Below, in pieces: positions 10,801 to 22,110 of a stretch of DNA of 64,000 nucleotides. Position 1 is the stretch's first letter, and each line of letters begins with the position of its first letter. A model generated the notes under the pieces. The model was not told where the DNA came from. It did no database searches and was given only the letters and a program-made list of their open reading frames with translations. A program made the position numbers and the translations under genes. This DNA comes from Sarcophilus harrisii. Taxonomy: Eukaryota; Chordata; Mammalia; Dasyuromorphia; Dasyuridae. Location: positions 427,827,669 through 427,891,668 of the forward strand of contig NC_045429.1 in assembly GCF_902635505.1 (NCBI RefSeq), written 5' to 3'.

Positions 10801-11524
10801 CCTCCTTTATATATAAGGGGACATTTAGGCTTCTTAAATTCAAAAGGGGGAAAAAGATTCAAGATATGGAGCATCCAATAAAGCCTCAGAGAAGGGGTTC
10901 CCTAGAAGGGATCTTACTGCCTTTCTTCCCACAATATGGTGCCCAAGAATTTCTATATCTATATATTAGATAGCAGCAATATCCCAAAAGCAATAAAAAC
11001 TACCACAATTCATTCACAAATAAGCTTATGACCAAGATCTTCATAGGAATCGTCACTAGAATTATGTAGAAGTGTAGTTTTGGTTCAGAGAACTCAGAGA
11101 TCTCACTTGAACATTTCTCTAGTATCCTGATAAACTACAAGAAAAGGGATTATTTGGAAAGATAAATGCTACATCAATAGCCAGGAATTTGGGAATGAAG
11201 ATATAGCTAGATGAGAAAAGAGATTGTGGTATATATATAGCCAGTAGAGAAGGGAAGAATACTTTATGGAAGTGAACTTAAGTTAAATTAATATAGAAAG
11301 AAATGAATTTGGGGTAATGACTAGGTAAGAGCTACTATCCTAGAATAAAAATAAAGTTGGAGTCTTGGGCCTTAAAAGCTAAGGCCTTAAAAAGCTAAAG
11401 TGAGTGAAAGAGCAAAAAGAAAGCAATGAAGTATGAATGATAGATAAAGTGGATCAAGAGACATTGAGATGAAAATCATATGATCACAGATGAAGCCTCA
11501 AAGGACCAGAGAAATTGTAGCTTT
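10801..11524. other. CRNN intron 1, no element recognised
   Basis: AT-rich intronic sequence without a recognisable repeat or frame. The same holds for 11906-12799 apart from short ttctgacaaaa repeats near 12475-12510. Confidence 0.5.
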
Positions 11525-11680
11525 GGAAATTTTCTCTCTGTCTATCCACATCTCTGTCTCTGTCTCTGTTCCTGAATCTGTCTCTCTGTTTCTCTCTGCC
11601 TCTTGTCTCTGTCTCTCTCTGTCTCTATCTTCCCGTCTGTGTGTCTGTTTCTCTGTCTCTGTCTCTCTCTCCTCCTCCTT

Positions 11681-11719
<39 letters not shown>

Positions 11720-11905
11720 AAAGAAACAAACAGAAAGACAAAAAGGGAAAGATAGAAATAGGGAAGAGGAGTGATAAAGACAGAGACAAAGAGAAAAAAG
11801 ATAAAGGGTGGAGAGAGAGAAAAAGAAGGGGGGAGATAGAGAGTGGGGGAGAGAGGCAGAGACAAAAAGAAAAAGTAATAGAGAGAGAGGAGAGAAAAAG
11901 AAATA
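11525..11905. repeat. Pyrimidine-rich, (GT)n, purine-rich low-complexity block
   Basis: About 160 bp of C/T (tctctgtc-type units), then (GT)n at about 11683-11717, then about 185 bp of A/G. The two halves are roughly complementary in composition, so a single strand could fold back on itself. It lies in CRNN intron 1. Confidence 0.85.
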
Positions 11906-12799
11906 TTCTAGAAAGCTCATTTAGATAACCTCCCTGCTAAATTAAATAGAAACTCTTAGGTCTTTCCTAACCCCAAATCTTTTCTTAGACATGTTTCTTT
12001 TAATGAAAATAGTGGATGAATCAGCTCATTTGTTCTAGTGGGGAGGGGAGGGAAAAAAAAACATTCACTGGCTTAAGTTCCTGGCTTAAATCTCTTTATA
12101 TAACTTTAATATTGATTTATAAAGATTGGCCATCAGGAAAATAGTCATTAAAAAAACCTGCTTCTTTAGAAGATTCCACATATACTAAAAACTCAACCCC
12201 CTTTGAATAAATTCCTAAACTCATCTCCCAAAAGCCATTTGAGTCCCATTTTTTCTGGGAGGCCAGCAGTCTCCCTACTACTATTACATAACTAGAGGTG
12301 ATAGTAGTTCCCAATGAACTTAGTGTGATTCAAAGAGCTTATTTATGCTGAGATTGGTGTGGCAAAAAGGCTCAGCTTTCATGACCTTTAAGGTCCTATC
12401 CTGTTCTAAAAAATCATGAATATGTGAATTTCTGGTGGATTCTAAAGGTTTTAGAGGGTCAATAAAAATAAAAATTCTGACAAAATTCTGACAAAAAAAA
12501 AATTCTGACAATGTGCTCAAATAGTCTCCAGTCAAGTTAGCCTCCTCTCTAACTAATCAGTGTTACTCTCTGGACTTGAAGTTCCAGGGAAGTTAAAATA
12601 AGTCCATTTGCTTCAGAAGCACTACTCCTACATACTCTCCTATCCTACTTCAAGTTTAGCCTAATGAAAGACAAAACACACCTGCCTTGTAGCCAGCATT
12701 GGCCTACGGGTCCATTTCTGCAAATGACAGCCCTAGTTTTATAAGCACAATATGCTAAGACATCTGTAGTGAGAGTAGGTTCCTCAAAAGAAGACTTAC

Positions 12800-12850
12800 C
12801 TAATGCACAGGCAGGATGAGGCAATTGGTTGGAAAGCCGTGTGTAGAATC
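12800..12850 (-). other. CRNN: CRNN non-coding exon 1
   Basis: On the minus strand, about 30 nt below a TATA box, a short segment ends ...GTGCATTAG and is followed by a consensus donor GTAAGT (GT at 12799-12798). S100-fused-type genes have a short untranslated exon 1, then a long intron before the start-codon exon. The 5' end is estimated from TATA spacing (about 12850); the 3' end is the visible donor. Confidence 0.75.
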
Positions 12851-12872
12851 CTGGTTGAAGTGAGATGAGGAA

Positions 12873-12880
12873 CTTTTATA
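12873..12880 (-). promoter_or_regulatory. CRNN: CRNN TATA box
   Basis: TATAAAAG on the minus strand, in the context CCCCTATAAAAGTTCC, about 30 nt upstream of the inferred start of exon 1. Epidermal differentiation complex genes commonly have strong TATA boxes. Confidence 0.8.
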
Positions 12881-12929
12881 GGGGTTTTAATTGTGTCCGT
12901 GTCTTAGCAGGAGATACCCGCCCTACAGG

Positions 12930-12980
12930 ATGGCCTGATTCATCCCAGGCCAAGCCCAGCCCCACCTTCCTCCTTGGATC
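12930..12980 (-). promoter_or_regulatory. Candidate proximal promoter elements of CRNN
   Basis: Upstream of the TATA box is a GC-rich stretch with a KLF/Sp-like GGTGGGGCTGGGC on the minus strand and a one-mismatch AP-1-like TGATTCA at 12936-12942. AP-1 and KLF sites are usual in keratinocyte gene promoters. These are motif matches only. Confidence 0.35.
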
Positions 12981-13429
12981 ATCTCAGTCATTAGTAGCCA
13001 CTGATGAGAAGTTCTATTAGCAAAGCTGGACTGCCAGGTCTGGAGCTCTCTTCCTTCTCTTGTAGTCCCCCCCCCCCACCCCACTTCCCTGCAGGGATGA
13101 GGAACCTGCTTTTTGAGAAAGCTGAGCTGGATTCAGAAAGGCTCATTCTATGCAAAGGTCAGACTGGGGTTAAGATTCCTCAGCACATGATGTGATAAGA
13201 AAGGAATGAGAAGGACCTTCTAAACACCACCAAAATTACAGATCCAAATGAGGGTCTTCTTCTAAGTGACTACTAGAAATTTATTTGAAAGCAAAGATGT
13301 CATTTCTTAATCATTTCAAGGATCCTTCTTTTGGATTTGCCACTGTTGGAAGTTTTGCTATTTTTCTGATATCAAGAGGAAATGTGTCTTTCAGCAACTT
13401 TTACCCACAGCTCCTGCTTCTGAGGTAAA

Positions 13430-13610
13430 GCAGAATAAATCTATTATTCTCTTTCCATGTCATAGCCCTTCAAATGATTGAAGGCAGCTAGCATATAACA
13501 GCACCCTTGCCCCTTTCCTCTCTGTGCTAAACATTGTCAGCTCTTTTAACCAATCTTTTGATATGAATTTCAGACTTTTCATCCTTTGACCTTCTTTGAC
13601 ATATCAACAT
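13430..13610 (-). mobile_element. CR1/L3-like LINE fragment
   Basis: agcccttcaaatgattgaag and tgtgctaaacattgtcagct, in antisense, correspond to the CR1-type C-terminal coding region (…NLEKRRLRGD…). Strongly decayed. The flanks 12990-13429 and 13611-14010 hold nothing recognised except a short C-run at 13066. Confidence 0.5.
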
Positions 13611-14014
13611 CCTAAAGTGAAGTATATATAGTCCATTAAAAATCAGTGATATTCTGGTAAATAGTTAACAACCAGCTCTCTGAATAAAAAATCTAGACAA
13701 TTAAGAAAATAATACATCAAGTCCTGATTTGTAGCATTTGCCAATTTCTGAGCTGTAGAACCTCATAAAAACTTCAACAGCCAATGTGAGCTGGCTCTAA
13801 TACATACCTGACTAAAACTCTAAAGAAAACAAATTTCTGTATGAACATACTTCCTCATCTTATACTCATAGGGCTCAGTTTTTAAGTCCAAGTATAAGAC
13901 TTAACTAACTTGGATCTCATCAGCTTTGAATGAATGATCTAGCTTGTGTAAATCCCCATTCAGCCATCTAGCATGTTAAACCTCCCTCTAACTTTGATTC
14001 CCCATTTTATTTAT

Positions 14015-14155
14015 AGAATTTTAAAATTGGAAAGTTACCTGTAAATTAATCTAACTCATTTTACTAAGAGAAAGCTAAGACCCAATCATTTCCCCAAGAT
14101 TATACATCTAAACAGTTACAAAGCTCAGGTGAGAACAGATTTCTTGATTCCAGGA
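14015..14155 (+). mobile_element. MIR-type SINE
   Basis: tctaactcattttactaaga, gaaagctaagacccaatca, ccccaagattatacatctaa: the familiar MIR-type order, decayed. Confidence 0.45.
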
Positions 14156-14264
14156 AGATGGAAGATGGAGTAGTCTATGCAAGGAACCACTGGTAGGATG
14201 ATACCTTGGACAGTGAATGAAAGGAAGTAAAGTGTGAGAAGACAGAAAAGATAGGCATGTTTCC

Positions 14265-14390
14265 TATTTATGAAGAGCCTATGTATGTATATGCACTATG
14301 TTTACATATATAAATACGTCTACATATATATGTAGATGTGGAATGTGTACACATATGTGTAGATACATGTAGGTGTGCACACATTTTGTA
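14265..14390. repeat. TA/TG-rich simple sequence
   Basis: Interspersed tatgtata, acatatata and tgtgtacacat units without a perfect long run. Confidence 0.6.
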
Positions 14391-14434
14391 AACTTTCAAT
14401 CAATCATTTAAGCAGCATGTCCAATCAGGACTGA

Positions 14435-14585
14435 TCCCCTCTCATTTGTGAGATGAAGAAATTCAAGCCAAATAAAGCCTAGAGTGGTCATTTAACTAGC
14501 CAGGGTCACACAGTGAGGATATGGAGAAATGAGACTCAAATCCAGGTCCTGTAACTCTAATCTAATGTTCTTTCTTCACACTACA
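14435..14585 (+). mobile_element. MIR-type SINE
   Basis: gagatgaagaaattcaagcc, ccagggtcacacagtgagg and aaatccaggtcctgtaactc define it. 14590-15335 shows nothing else recognised. Confidence 0.5.
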
Positions 14586-15339
14586 ACTTCTTCTGTTTTT
14601 TTTTTATATGATGATAAGTGAGTATAACAAGATATAATTTCATCGAGAGTAATTTCTTTGAACTGGAGCCAATTGGACCTGTTATTGGACAAGAAAGGAG
14701 TCCTTTCCTTCAGTGTCATCCACTGACCATTGAAAGTAGTGATGGCAGCAATGATGCTAATGAAAAAAGAAAAAATAGTTCTCTTTTTCTAAGATCCTGC
14801 CCACTACTACTCTTCACTGACCCATCTGAGTTCCTTCCAGACTGAATCTAAGATGGTAGTCCTCTCATTTCAAATGCTTTATGCTACCAATTCAATTGGA
14901 TTCCACAAATATTTACCAATTATCTATTGTGCATGGAGCTTGGATTAGGCAATGGGGGAAATACAAAATTTAGAAAAAGTATTCATCCTTTTCTTCAGAA
15001 GTTTACACATTTGTAGAGAAGTATGATATGCTCACAATGACTTATGATAGAAAATAACAAGTGATAAATCCATAAGAGGGACACAGTGTATACACACAAT
15101 GAATGATGAAAATCCATTTTCTCTCGGATCTCAGAAGCATTGCTCTGAATAAGTTTCTTCCACTGTTTGGGAAAAAAGTTCAGACTATTAAGTGTAGCAG
15201 ACAGACTAGCTTAGCAGTTTTGAAGTCAATTCCCTTGGCATCTCTTCATTGTCTGAAGTAATATGAATTTCTTTGGGAGACAGTGGGTTGGTTCTCTCTC
15301 ATAGGGGGAGGATAAGAAAATGAAATGGTATTTTTTTTC

Positions 15340-15470
15340 ATGAAGCAATTAAGGTTCACTGACTTGCCCAGGGTCACATTAGCTAGAAGTGTTAAGTGTC
15401 TGAGGCTGGATTTGAACTCCTTCTAATTTTAGGGCCAATGCTTTATCCACTGTGCCATGTAGCTGCCCCA
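15340..15470 (-). mobile_element. Marsupial tRNA-derived SINE
   Basis: Antisense copy: gaagcaattaaggttcactg, gacttgcccagggtcacatt, ctttatccactgtgccatg, agctgcccc at the head end. Confidence 0.85.
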
Positions 15471-15599
15471 GGGTGATATTTTAATAGCTGTTGAATGATT
15501 ATTTGTTAGATATCCGGTAAAGGAGATTCTTATTTAGAAATGACTTGGATCAGGTATTAGAAGTCTATTCCAACCCTCAAATTCAGCTGGAAGGTCAGT

Positions 15600-15800
15600 G
15601 GAAAGAAATGGGCCTGGAATCATGTAGGCTTGAGTGCAACTATGACTTCAAACACTTATTAGTTATGTAATTCTGGTTGAATCATGTAAATCTCTGGGTT
15701 TTTCCCCCCATTTTTCTCAACTATAAATTGGGAAGAATAATAATAGTACCTACCTGGCAGAGGTTTTATGAGGATCAAATGAGATAATATTTATAAAAAT
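15600..15800 (+). mobile_element. MIR-type SINE
   Basis: cttgagtgcaactatgactt, then tcaactataaattgggaaga and gaggatcaaatgagataata, the extended MIR-like form. Confidence 0.55.
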
Positions 15801-15814
15801 GATTTCACATGAAT

Positions 15815-16125
15815 AAAACAAGCTGGAGTTCTGTCTGTTCACAGTACTGTTCCCAGTAACAGCAAAATTGTTCAGTGTTCAACTATGAAAGACTTGGTTC
15901 TTCTCAGCAGTTCAATGATCAAGGCAATCCCAATAAACTTTGGATAGAAAATGCCATCTATATCCAGAGAGACAACTATGGAGAATGAATGTAAATCAAC
16001 ACATGCTATGTTCACTTTTTTCCTTTTTCTTCTATTTTTTTTCTCTCATAGTTTTTTCCTTTTGTTCTGATTTTTCTCTCCCAACATGTTTCATAAAGAA
16101 ATGTGTATTTTTTTAAAGGAGTGTA
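15815..16125 (+). mobile_element. Older L1 3' UTR
   Basis: tcaatgatcaaggcaatccc, ccagagagacaactatggag and ctctcccaacatgtttcata match the antisense L1 3' end at about 48.17-48.38 kb. Confidence 0.65.
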
Positions 16126-16149
16126 CATGTATAACTAGAGAAATAAAGA

Positions 16150-17160
16150 AAGCAATAACAAATGACAACACAGTTTTATAAGGAACTGAGCCAGAATTAT
16201 AAAAATAAAAGCCATTCCCAAATCAATAAATGGGCAAAGGTTATGACGAGACGGTTTTCAGAAAAAGTTCAAAGCTATCAATAGTCACATAAAAATATTT
16301 ATTGTTTAGAAAAATTCAAACTAAAACAATTCTGAGGTACTCATACCTACCAGATTAGCTAATATGACAGAAAAGAAAAATGATAAAAGTTGAAAGGGAT
16401 GTAGAAAAATAGGGGTACTAATGTACTATTGGTGGGGCTGTGTACTGGCCCAACAATTCTGAAGAACAATTCGGAACTATGCCCCAAAAGCTACAAACTA
16501 TGCATATACTTTGATCCAGCAATACCCCTATTAGGCATGTGTCTCAAAGAAATTAAAGAAAAGGGGAGGAAGACCCATCTGTACAAACATTTATAACAGC
16601 TCTTTTTTTTTTTTTTTTTTTTTTTTTTGTGATAGCAAAGAATTAGAAAGATGGGTTGTCCATGAATTGGGGAATGGATGAATGAGTTGTGGTATTTTAT
16701 TGTGCTGGAATACTCTTACACTATGAGAATAAGGAGAGTGGTTTCAGAAAAAGCTTGGAAAACTTATATGAATTAATGCAGAGTGAAATGGGCAGAGTGA
16801 GGAGATCATTGTCCATAATACCAGCAGTATTGTAACAATGGTCAACTCTGAAAGAAAGGTACTCTGATCCATGGCAATTCCAAAGGACCCTTGATGAAAA
16901 ATGCTATCCAGCTCCAGAGAGAGAACTCATGAATTCTGAGTCCAGATTGAAGGACACTTTTGTAATTTTCTTTATATTTCTTGCTTTGTGTTGTTTTATT
17001 TTTGGCAACATGACTAATAGGGAAATTATATCTTGCATATTTTCACATGTAGAGTTGATTTCACATTGTTTGCCATCTCAGTGGGTAAAGGAGAGGTAGG
17101 AGAAAGAGAATTGAGAACTCCAAATAAAAATAAAAAGAATGTGAAAAATAAATAAGTACA
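16150..17160 (+). mobile_element. L1, ORF2 C-terminus plus 3' UTR
   Basis: Translated traces of ORF2 (IPFDPA-like region: actttgatccagcaataccc near 16510) and of its terminal region (ccatgaattggggaatggat) are followed by a 3' UTR ending in an A-rich tail near 17150. A T-run at 16601-16628 lies inside. Old and divergent. Confidence 0.8.
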
Positions 17161-17344
17161 TTTTTAGCACAGTGCTTGATTTTATGAAATGCTGTATAAT
17201 GTTCATTTCCTTATTTCTCTTCCCAACGGATATAATAAAGGCCATAGGATGAGCCATTAGGTCCTTGGGAGAATGAACAGTGTCCAAATATATAAGTAGC
17301 CTAATATACATATAGTTCAGTCTAATCTGTGTTTATTTCCAGGA

Positions 17345-17640
17345 CCAAGTCATTAATCTAAAAATAAATATTAAGTGCTTACTGTATTCCAAGCACTTCA
17401 TTAGGCCCTGGAAATACCAAGATATAAAAATGACACCAGAAAAAGTCCAGAGAATTTATAAGATCATAGATTTGAAAGGGTCTTCAATAATCATTCAGTT
17501 GAATCCCTTCATTTTACAAATGAACAAGTTGAGACTACTAAGAGACTTATTGAGTCTTAGTCAAGGAAGTATATAGCTGAGATTAAAATCAAGATCCCCT
17601 GATTTTAAATCCAATATGCTTTCTACCATTCCAAACAAAT
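17345..17640 (+). mobile_element. Two adjacent MIR/L2-type fragments
   Basis: First aaatattaagtgcttactgt and ccaagcacttcattaggccc (17360-17445), then tcatagatttgaaagggtc through tcaagatcccctgattttaa (17460-17620). 17641-18264 holds nothing recognised. Confidence 0.5.
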
Positions 17641-18264
17641 AGTTGAAGAAATCTCATTAGGAGTCATAATCTGTCAAGCAAGGTACCTTGTAAGTCCCCA
17701 ACACCTTGGTGTATGAAATTTAAGGTCCCAAGATCTGCCATTTACATCTTAAGAGAAGGTACTCAGTTACACAACTTGGAAGTAGAGGAGAGTTTGCTGA
17801 GAATTATTAATGGAGAGCAAGAATCTTGGATTCAGCTTGATAGACCCTCTGCCTCTGGCAGCTCTCCTCTTAGCTCTCACTGAGCTTTCATTCCTGTCTC
17901 ATTCAAGGTGTCAAGTCAATTAGGCAGGCTTCTGACCCAAGCTGGCTCAGTCTTTGCACACTGGCCTCGTGAGAATAGCCAAGAATTAAGCCCTCAGAGC
18001 AGCTGGCTCCTTAAGATGATATTACCACCCCAGGGTGGGGCAGAGTATCACAGGGAGGGCAAGGATCCTGGCATAGGTAAAATGACTAACTGACTTGGTT
18101 CAAGAAGAGTTGCTCACATTCTCATCTCCCATCCAAGTAGACCAGGAAAATGCTAGAGCTCAGTTTAGAAAATTTTCATACTTTAAAAGCATGGAAATAA
18201 CCCAGTACAGTGGCAAATATTTGGTTTAGGAATGTTAAAAATGATAAGAATTTCCTTCTTACTA

Positions 18265-18430
18265 TCAGCCTCATACAGTCAATTATACCAGTAATTTCCC
18301 TAATACTGAATTAGTCTTGCATTCCTGGTATATAAATCCCACCAGGTCAGAGTGTATGATCTTTGTGATGTATTGTAGCACTCTCCTTGCTATTTCATTA
18401 AAATTTTATGAATTGATATTCATTAAGGAA
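18265..18430 (-). mobile_element. L1 ORF2 reverse-transcriptase fragment
   Basis: cttgcattcctggtatataa, tcccaccaggtcagagtgta and attgatattcattaagg parallel the L1 at 50.46-50.59 kb in the same orientation. Confidence 0.7.
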
Positions 18431-18545
18431 AAAATGTCAACCTCATCCCTTTAGTCAGTATCAGTTCAATTCAGCAAGCATTTATAGAGCAGCTCCTATG
18501 TATCCTCATCCATATATCTAGATGAAAGGGAGACAGGAAATATCA

Positions 18546-18802
18546 GAAGCAACTAAGTGGCACAGTGGATAGAGTGCCAGGCTTGAACTCAAAAAGACTC
18601 ATTTTCCTGAACTGAAATACAGCCTCAGAAATTTATTAGTTTTGTGACCCTGGGGAAGTCACTTAATCATTTTTGCTTCAGTTTTCACATCTGTAAAACG
18701 AGCTGAAGAAAGAAATGGCAAACTACTCCTGTATCTTTACCAAGAAAACCCTAAATGAGTCACAGAGAGTAAGACATGAATGAAAACGACTCAACAACAA
18801 TG
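18546..18802 (+). mobile_element. tRNA-derived SINE with RTE-like tail
   Basis: Head agtggcacagtggatagagt, middle gaaatggcaaactactcctg, tail gaatgaaaacgactcaacaa. It follows a short MIR-type scrap at 18450-18510. Confidence 0.85.
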
Positions 18803-18864
18803 ATTTCTTCTTTAGTGAGGAGAAATCCTTCCATCCAATGGCAAATCCTCCTATGTTCAGATGA

Positions 18865-19035
18865 TCAAAGAATCATAAATCTAGATTCAGCAGGGAATCT
18901 GGTCCATAGAAGCTCTAAAGCAGCTCTCTCATTTTGCAATTGAGGAAGCAATTGAGGGCGAGGATAATAACCATCAGTGATGGAATTTGAACCGATGTTC
19001 CCTGACTACTTGACTCTTTCTATTGTACCACTCCT
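18865..19035 (+). mobile_element. MIR-type SINE
   Basis: gaatcataaatctagattca, tctcattttgcaattgagga, tggaatttgaaccgatgtt. A related scrap (ccttgccatcaaggagtttt) lies at 19205-19240; 19040-19440 otherwise shows nothing. Confidence 0.45.
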
Positions 19036-19442
19036 GGGAAGTTTCCTGAAGCAACTTGAGTCATTTGCCCAGGGTCACGTAACTGGTAAATGTGGTAAAG
19101 GCCAACTTGGCCTTCTTTACTTCAAACCCAGAACAATCTTCCCCACAAAGGGGGGATACAGGTTGTTCTAGATACAGGTGTTATACACACCAGAATAAAA
19201 ATAAATAATTCCTTGCCATCAAGGAGTTTTCATGCTGTTGAAAAAATACATGTATACAAAAGGATTAATGTAATGTAGTTTGAGGGAGAATTAATGATTA
19301 TAGAGATGTGAAATGACTTCACTGAAAAGGCTGGACTTGAGCTGAGTTTTGACAGAAGATAAGGATTTAGAGATACTAATAGTTATGTGTGGATACCCGG
19401 AGATCTAAGAAGCACCAATGCATCTTTCTTTTTTCTGTCCTT

Positions 19443-19561
19443 GGTGGGCAAAACTGGAGTGAAAAGTCTAGGGATTATATATATATATATGTATGTATAT
19501 ATATATATATATATGTATGTATATGTATATATATGGATTTTTCACTCCAGTCTTGCCCACC
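19443..19561. repeat. 23-bp inverted repeat around a TA-rich spacer
   Basis: The left arm 19443-19465 begins ggtgggcaaaactgg; the right arm 19539-19561 ends gtcttgcccacc. The arms are complementary at 22 of 23 positions. The 73-bp spacer is mostly (TA)n with TATG units and is itself self-complementary. A CA/TATG simple tract follows to about 19610. Confidence 0.9.
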
Positions 19562-19954
19562 ACACACATACACACATATATATGTATATATATGTATGTA
19601 TGTATGTATCTCTAGTGATTAGCACAATGTCTAGCATATTATAAGTGTTTAGTAAATGTTTATTGGCTATTGATAACTGGAACCCACTGGAACTCTGGAA
19701 GCTTGACTTTAGCCCTGGAAATGTCATGAGGGATTAGGCGGTCAAGGATGACAGAGCATTTGACACATTACTACTATTACTTTGTGATCATTAATTAAGC
19801 CATCAGAGCTTAATCCTTAGCCTGACAGACTGCATTATACCAGTATTATTTTATATCCCATCCTAGGGAGTCTAACTTGTTAACAACTCCATTAAAATTC
19901 TTGAGACACTTCATCAGGTGTAAGTAGACAGGTAGTCTGATTCTTACTAGTAGC

Positions 19955-20150
19955 TGAGACAATGCTTCTCCTCCTCAAGTCTGATTTCCCTGGCTTCCTT
20001 TATGTCCCAACTAAAATACTCCTTTTATAGGAAGCTTTCCCAACTCCTCCTTAATTTAAGTATCTTCCCCTCTTTTTGTATTCCCAGCACTCAGCATAGC
20101 ATCTGGCACATTGTAGGGACTTAATAAATGTTTATTGATTAATCAAATAG
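19955..20150 (+). mobile_element. L2 LINE 3' end
   Basis: ggcttcctttatgtcccaac, taggaagctttcccaactcc, cagcatagcatctggcacat and aataaatgtttattgatt are the usual L2 terminal order. A similar short tail is at 19615-19680. 20151-20999 is AT-rich with nothing recognised. Confidence 0.75.
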
Positions 20151-20999
20151 TTCAATAGGTAAAATTCATGCTTTAAAAAGTGCATTTCAATGGAAAACCT
20201 ATAGAAAACATGAAAATAGAGCAGGACCAAAACAAACAAAAAACAAAACAGAAACCATACATTCAATTAACAAAAAGAGAAGCAGTTGAGCCAGACTAAT
20301 AATAAGACAGCTTTCTGCACATTGCTGAATATAAGCATTGTATTACAAAAAGGGAAAAACTCAGAGTCCATGTAGTAATAGAGAGGAGACAAAAGAGGTT
20401 TAAACTAAGAGGGGAAAAAACTTAGAAGAATGGCAAGCAGTGCCAAAACTGTTTCCCTTTAGAGAAGGTATTGAGTTATATAATTAAAATGACTTCAGAG
20501 ACTTGAAGTATATTTTTCTTCCTTTCTTCCACAAATGAAACCACATCAGAGCATGTTGTGCAATTCAACCAAATATGTACATACTTGTTAAGCATACTCT
20601 ATTTTAATTTCAAATTCTTAAGAAATTTGTAAAGTCTTGTGTAACAAATTATAAATCATTAAAATGAGAAAAATTACCCAGTTCCCCTTTTCTTGAGTAA
20701 ATCTCCCTCTGAAAAATGTAACAAGTCCACTATAGATGGATTATATCACAATCATGAAATGTCTAACCAAGTTCACATTTTGCTAATTAAAATAATAGGT
20801 ATCTGAAATTTTATTTCAACTTGAATCAGAATAATAATCCAGGAAAAAAATTTTGTTCCTTTATGTAAACTCAATTAAATGGATTATTCAGGGCAGATCA
20901 TAGGATTTTAAATTGTTTTGTATTAGTTTCCTCAATTTTTAAAACAAAATGGAATATTAAATAAATTATCTCCATGGTACTCTGACTTTCAGTTCTTTC

Positions 21000-21437
21000 T
21001 TTTTATGACTTTATGAACTGTTTTCCTCTTTACTGCTGACCACCTTATATTGATGGCTCTGTCTAACAATACTTCTACCAGATAAAGAACAAATAAAATG
21101 GAATAAAGAAAAAAAGTTTATTGATTGATAGCTGTCAGTGCCAAGATTCAAGGCACAAAACTGGAAGAAGGACTTTCTGCTCATGGCAGCAGTGGTCAAA
21201 GGCTGGCTATGGAGCTTGTAGCCCGGGATGTGGCATTTGGTGCATCTCTCTGTTCCCTCACTCCCAGATTCACCCCTTCTCTGTCCTGTGCAGGCGGCCC
21301 CATTTAGTGGGGATGGCGTAGTGAGACTGGAGCCGTCTCCAGCCACAGCTGTGGCCTTGTCAGCTGAGGTGAGAGCGCAGCTGGTTGAGCTGGAGCTGAA
21401 GCTGTTATGGAAGATTCCCACAAAAGAGTCAGTTCAG
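21000..21437 (-). other. GC-rich block of unknown origin, split by an L1
   Basis: A CpG-bearing segment (cccgggatgtgg, ggcggcccc, gagcgcag) in AT-rich surroundings. On the minus strand it ends with AATAAA at 21122-21117. It continues on the far side of the L1 at 21845. It could be the 3' part of a retrocopied transcript, an exapted exon or an old LTR. The 136- and 76-codon frames match no family I know. Confidence 0.4.
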
Positions 21438-21831
21438 CATGACTCTTTCCAACAATGAATTGACTGAAGCCATTTCTAGTGGTCTTATGATGAAAAGAGT
21501 CATCAGCACCCAGAGAGAAGACTTAGGAACTGAATGTGGATCACAACATTACATTCTCACTCTTTTTGTTGTTGTTCCTTGCATTTTGTTTTCATACTCA
21601 TTTTCTTTCTTTTTTTGATCTGATTTCTCTTGTTCCAGAAGAGAACTGTATAAATATGTTTACACATATTGGATTTAATATATATTTTAACATGTATAAC
21701 ATATATTGTATTGCTTGCCATCTAAGGGAAGGAGTGGGAGGAAGGAGAAAATCTGAAACACAAGGCTCTGAAAGGGTCAATGTTGTCAAATTATCCATGC
21801 ATATGTTTTGAAAATAAAAAGCTTAAAAAAA
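21438..21831 (+). mobile_element. 5'-truncated L1 3' end with target duplication
   Basis: L1 3' end (gtgatgaa-type start, tggatcacaacattacattc, ttatccatgcatatg, A-rich tail). It is flanked by 13-bp repeats agagtcagttcag (21425-21437) and agtgtcagttcag (21832-21844), one mismatch. Confidence 0.88.
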
Positions 21832-22014
21832 AGTGTCAGTTCAGTGACAGCACCACAACCAGGCACAACTATTCATGTAGAAAATATTTTGTGAAGTAAT
21901 AAATAGTATTTATGTAAGAAAAAAATGGAAAAGGAATAAATTTCAGGTAAATCATATTCCCTGCCACTTGACACTTCCAAGTCCAATAGCCTGAACTTCT
22001 ATAGATTTTATTTA

Positions 22015-22110
22015 TTCATCAAACATTTATTAAGCCCTTCTTGTGCTTAGAGCACTACCCTATTATTAAGGGAAACACAAAGTTTAGATAAGCTGTTGCT
22101 CCTGATCTTC
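22015..22110 (+). mobile_element. MIR/L2-type fragment
   Basis: catcaaacatttattaagcc and gggaaacacaaagtttaga. 22111-24194 contains no repeat or gene I recognise, though it holds a 128-codon minus-strand open frame (22893-23279). Confidence 0.45.

Noticed and set aside
11490-11920. Open frames rich in Ser/Leu or Arg/Glu across the intron 1 tract
   Set aside because: Translation of simple C/T, GT and A/G repeats; no coding signal.
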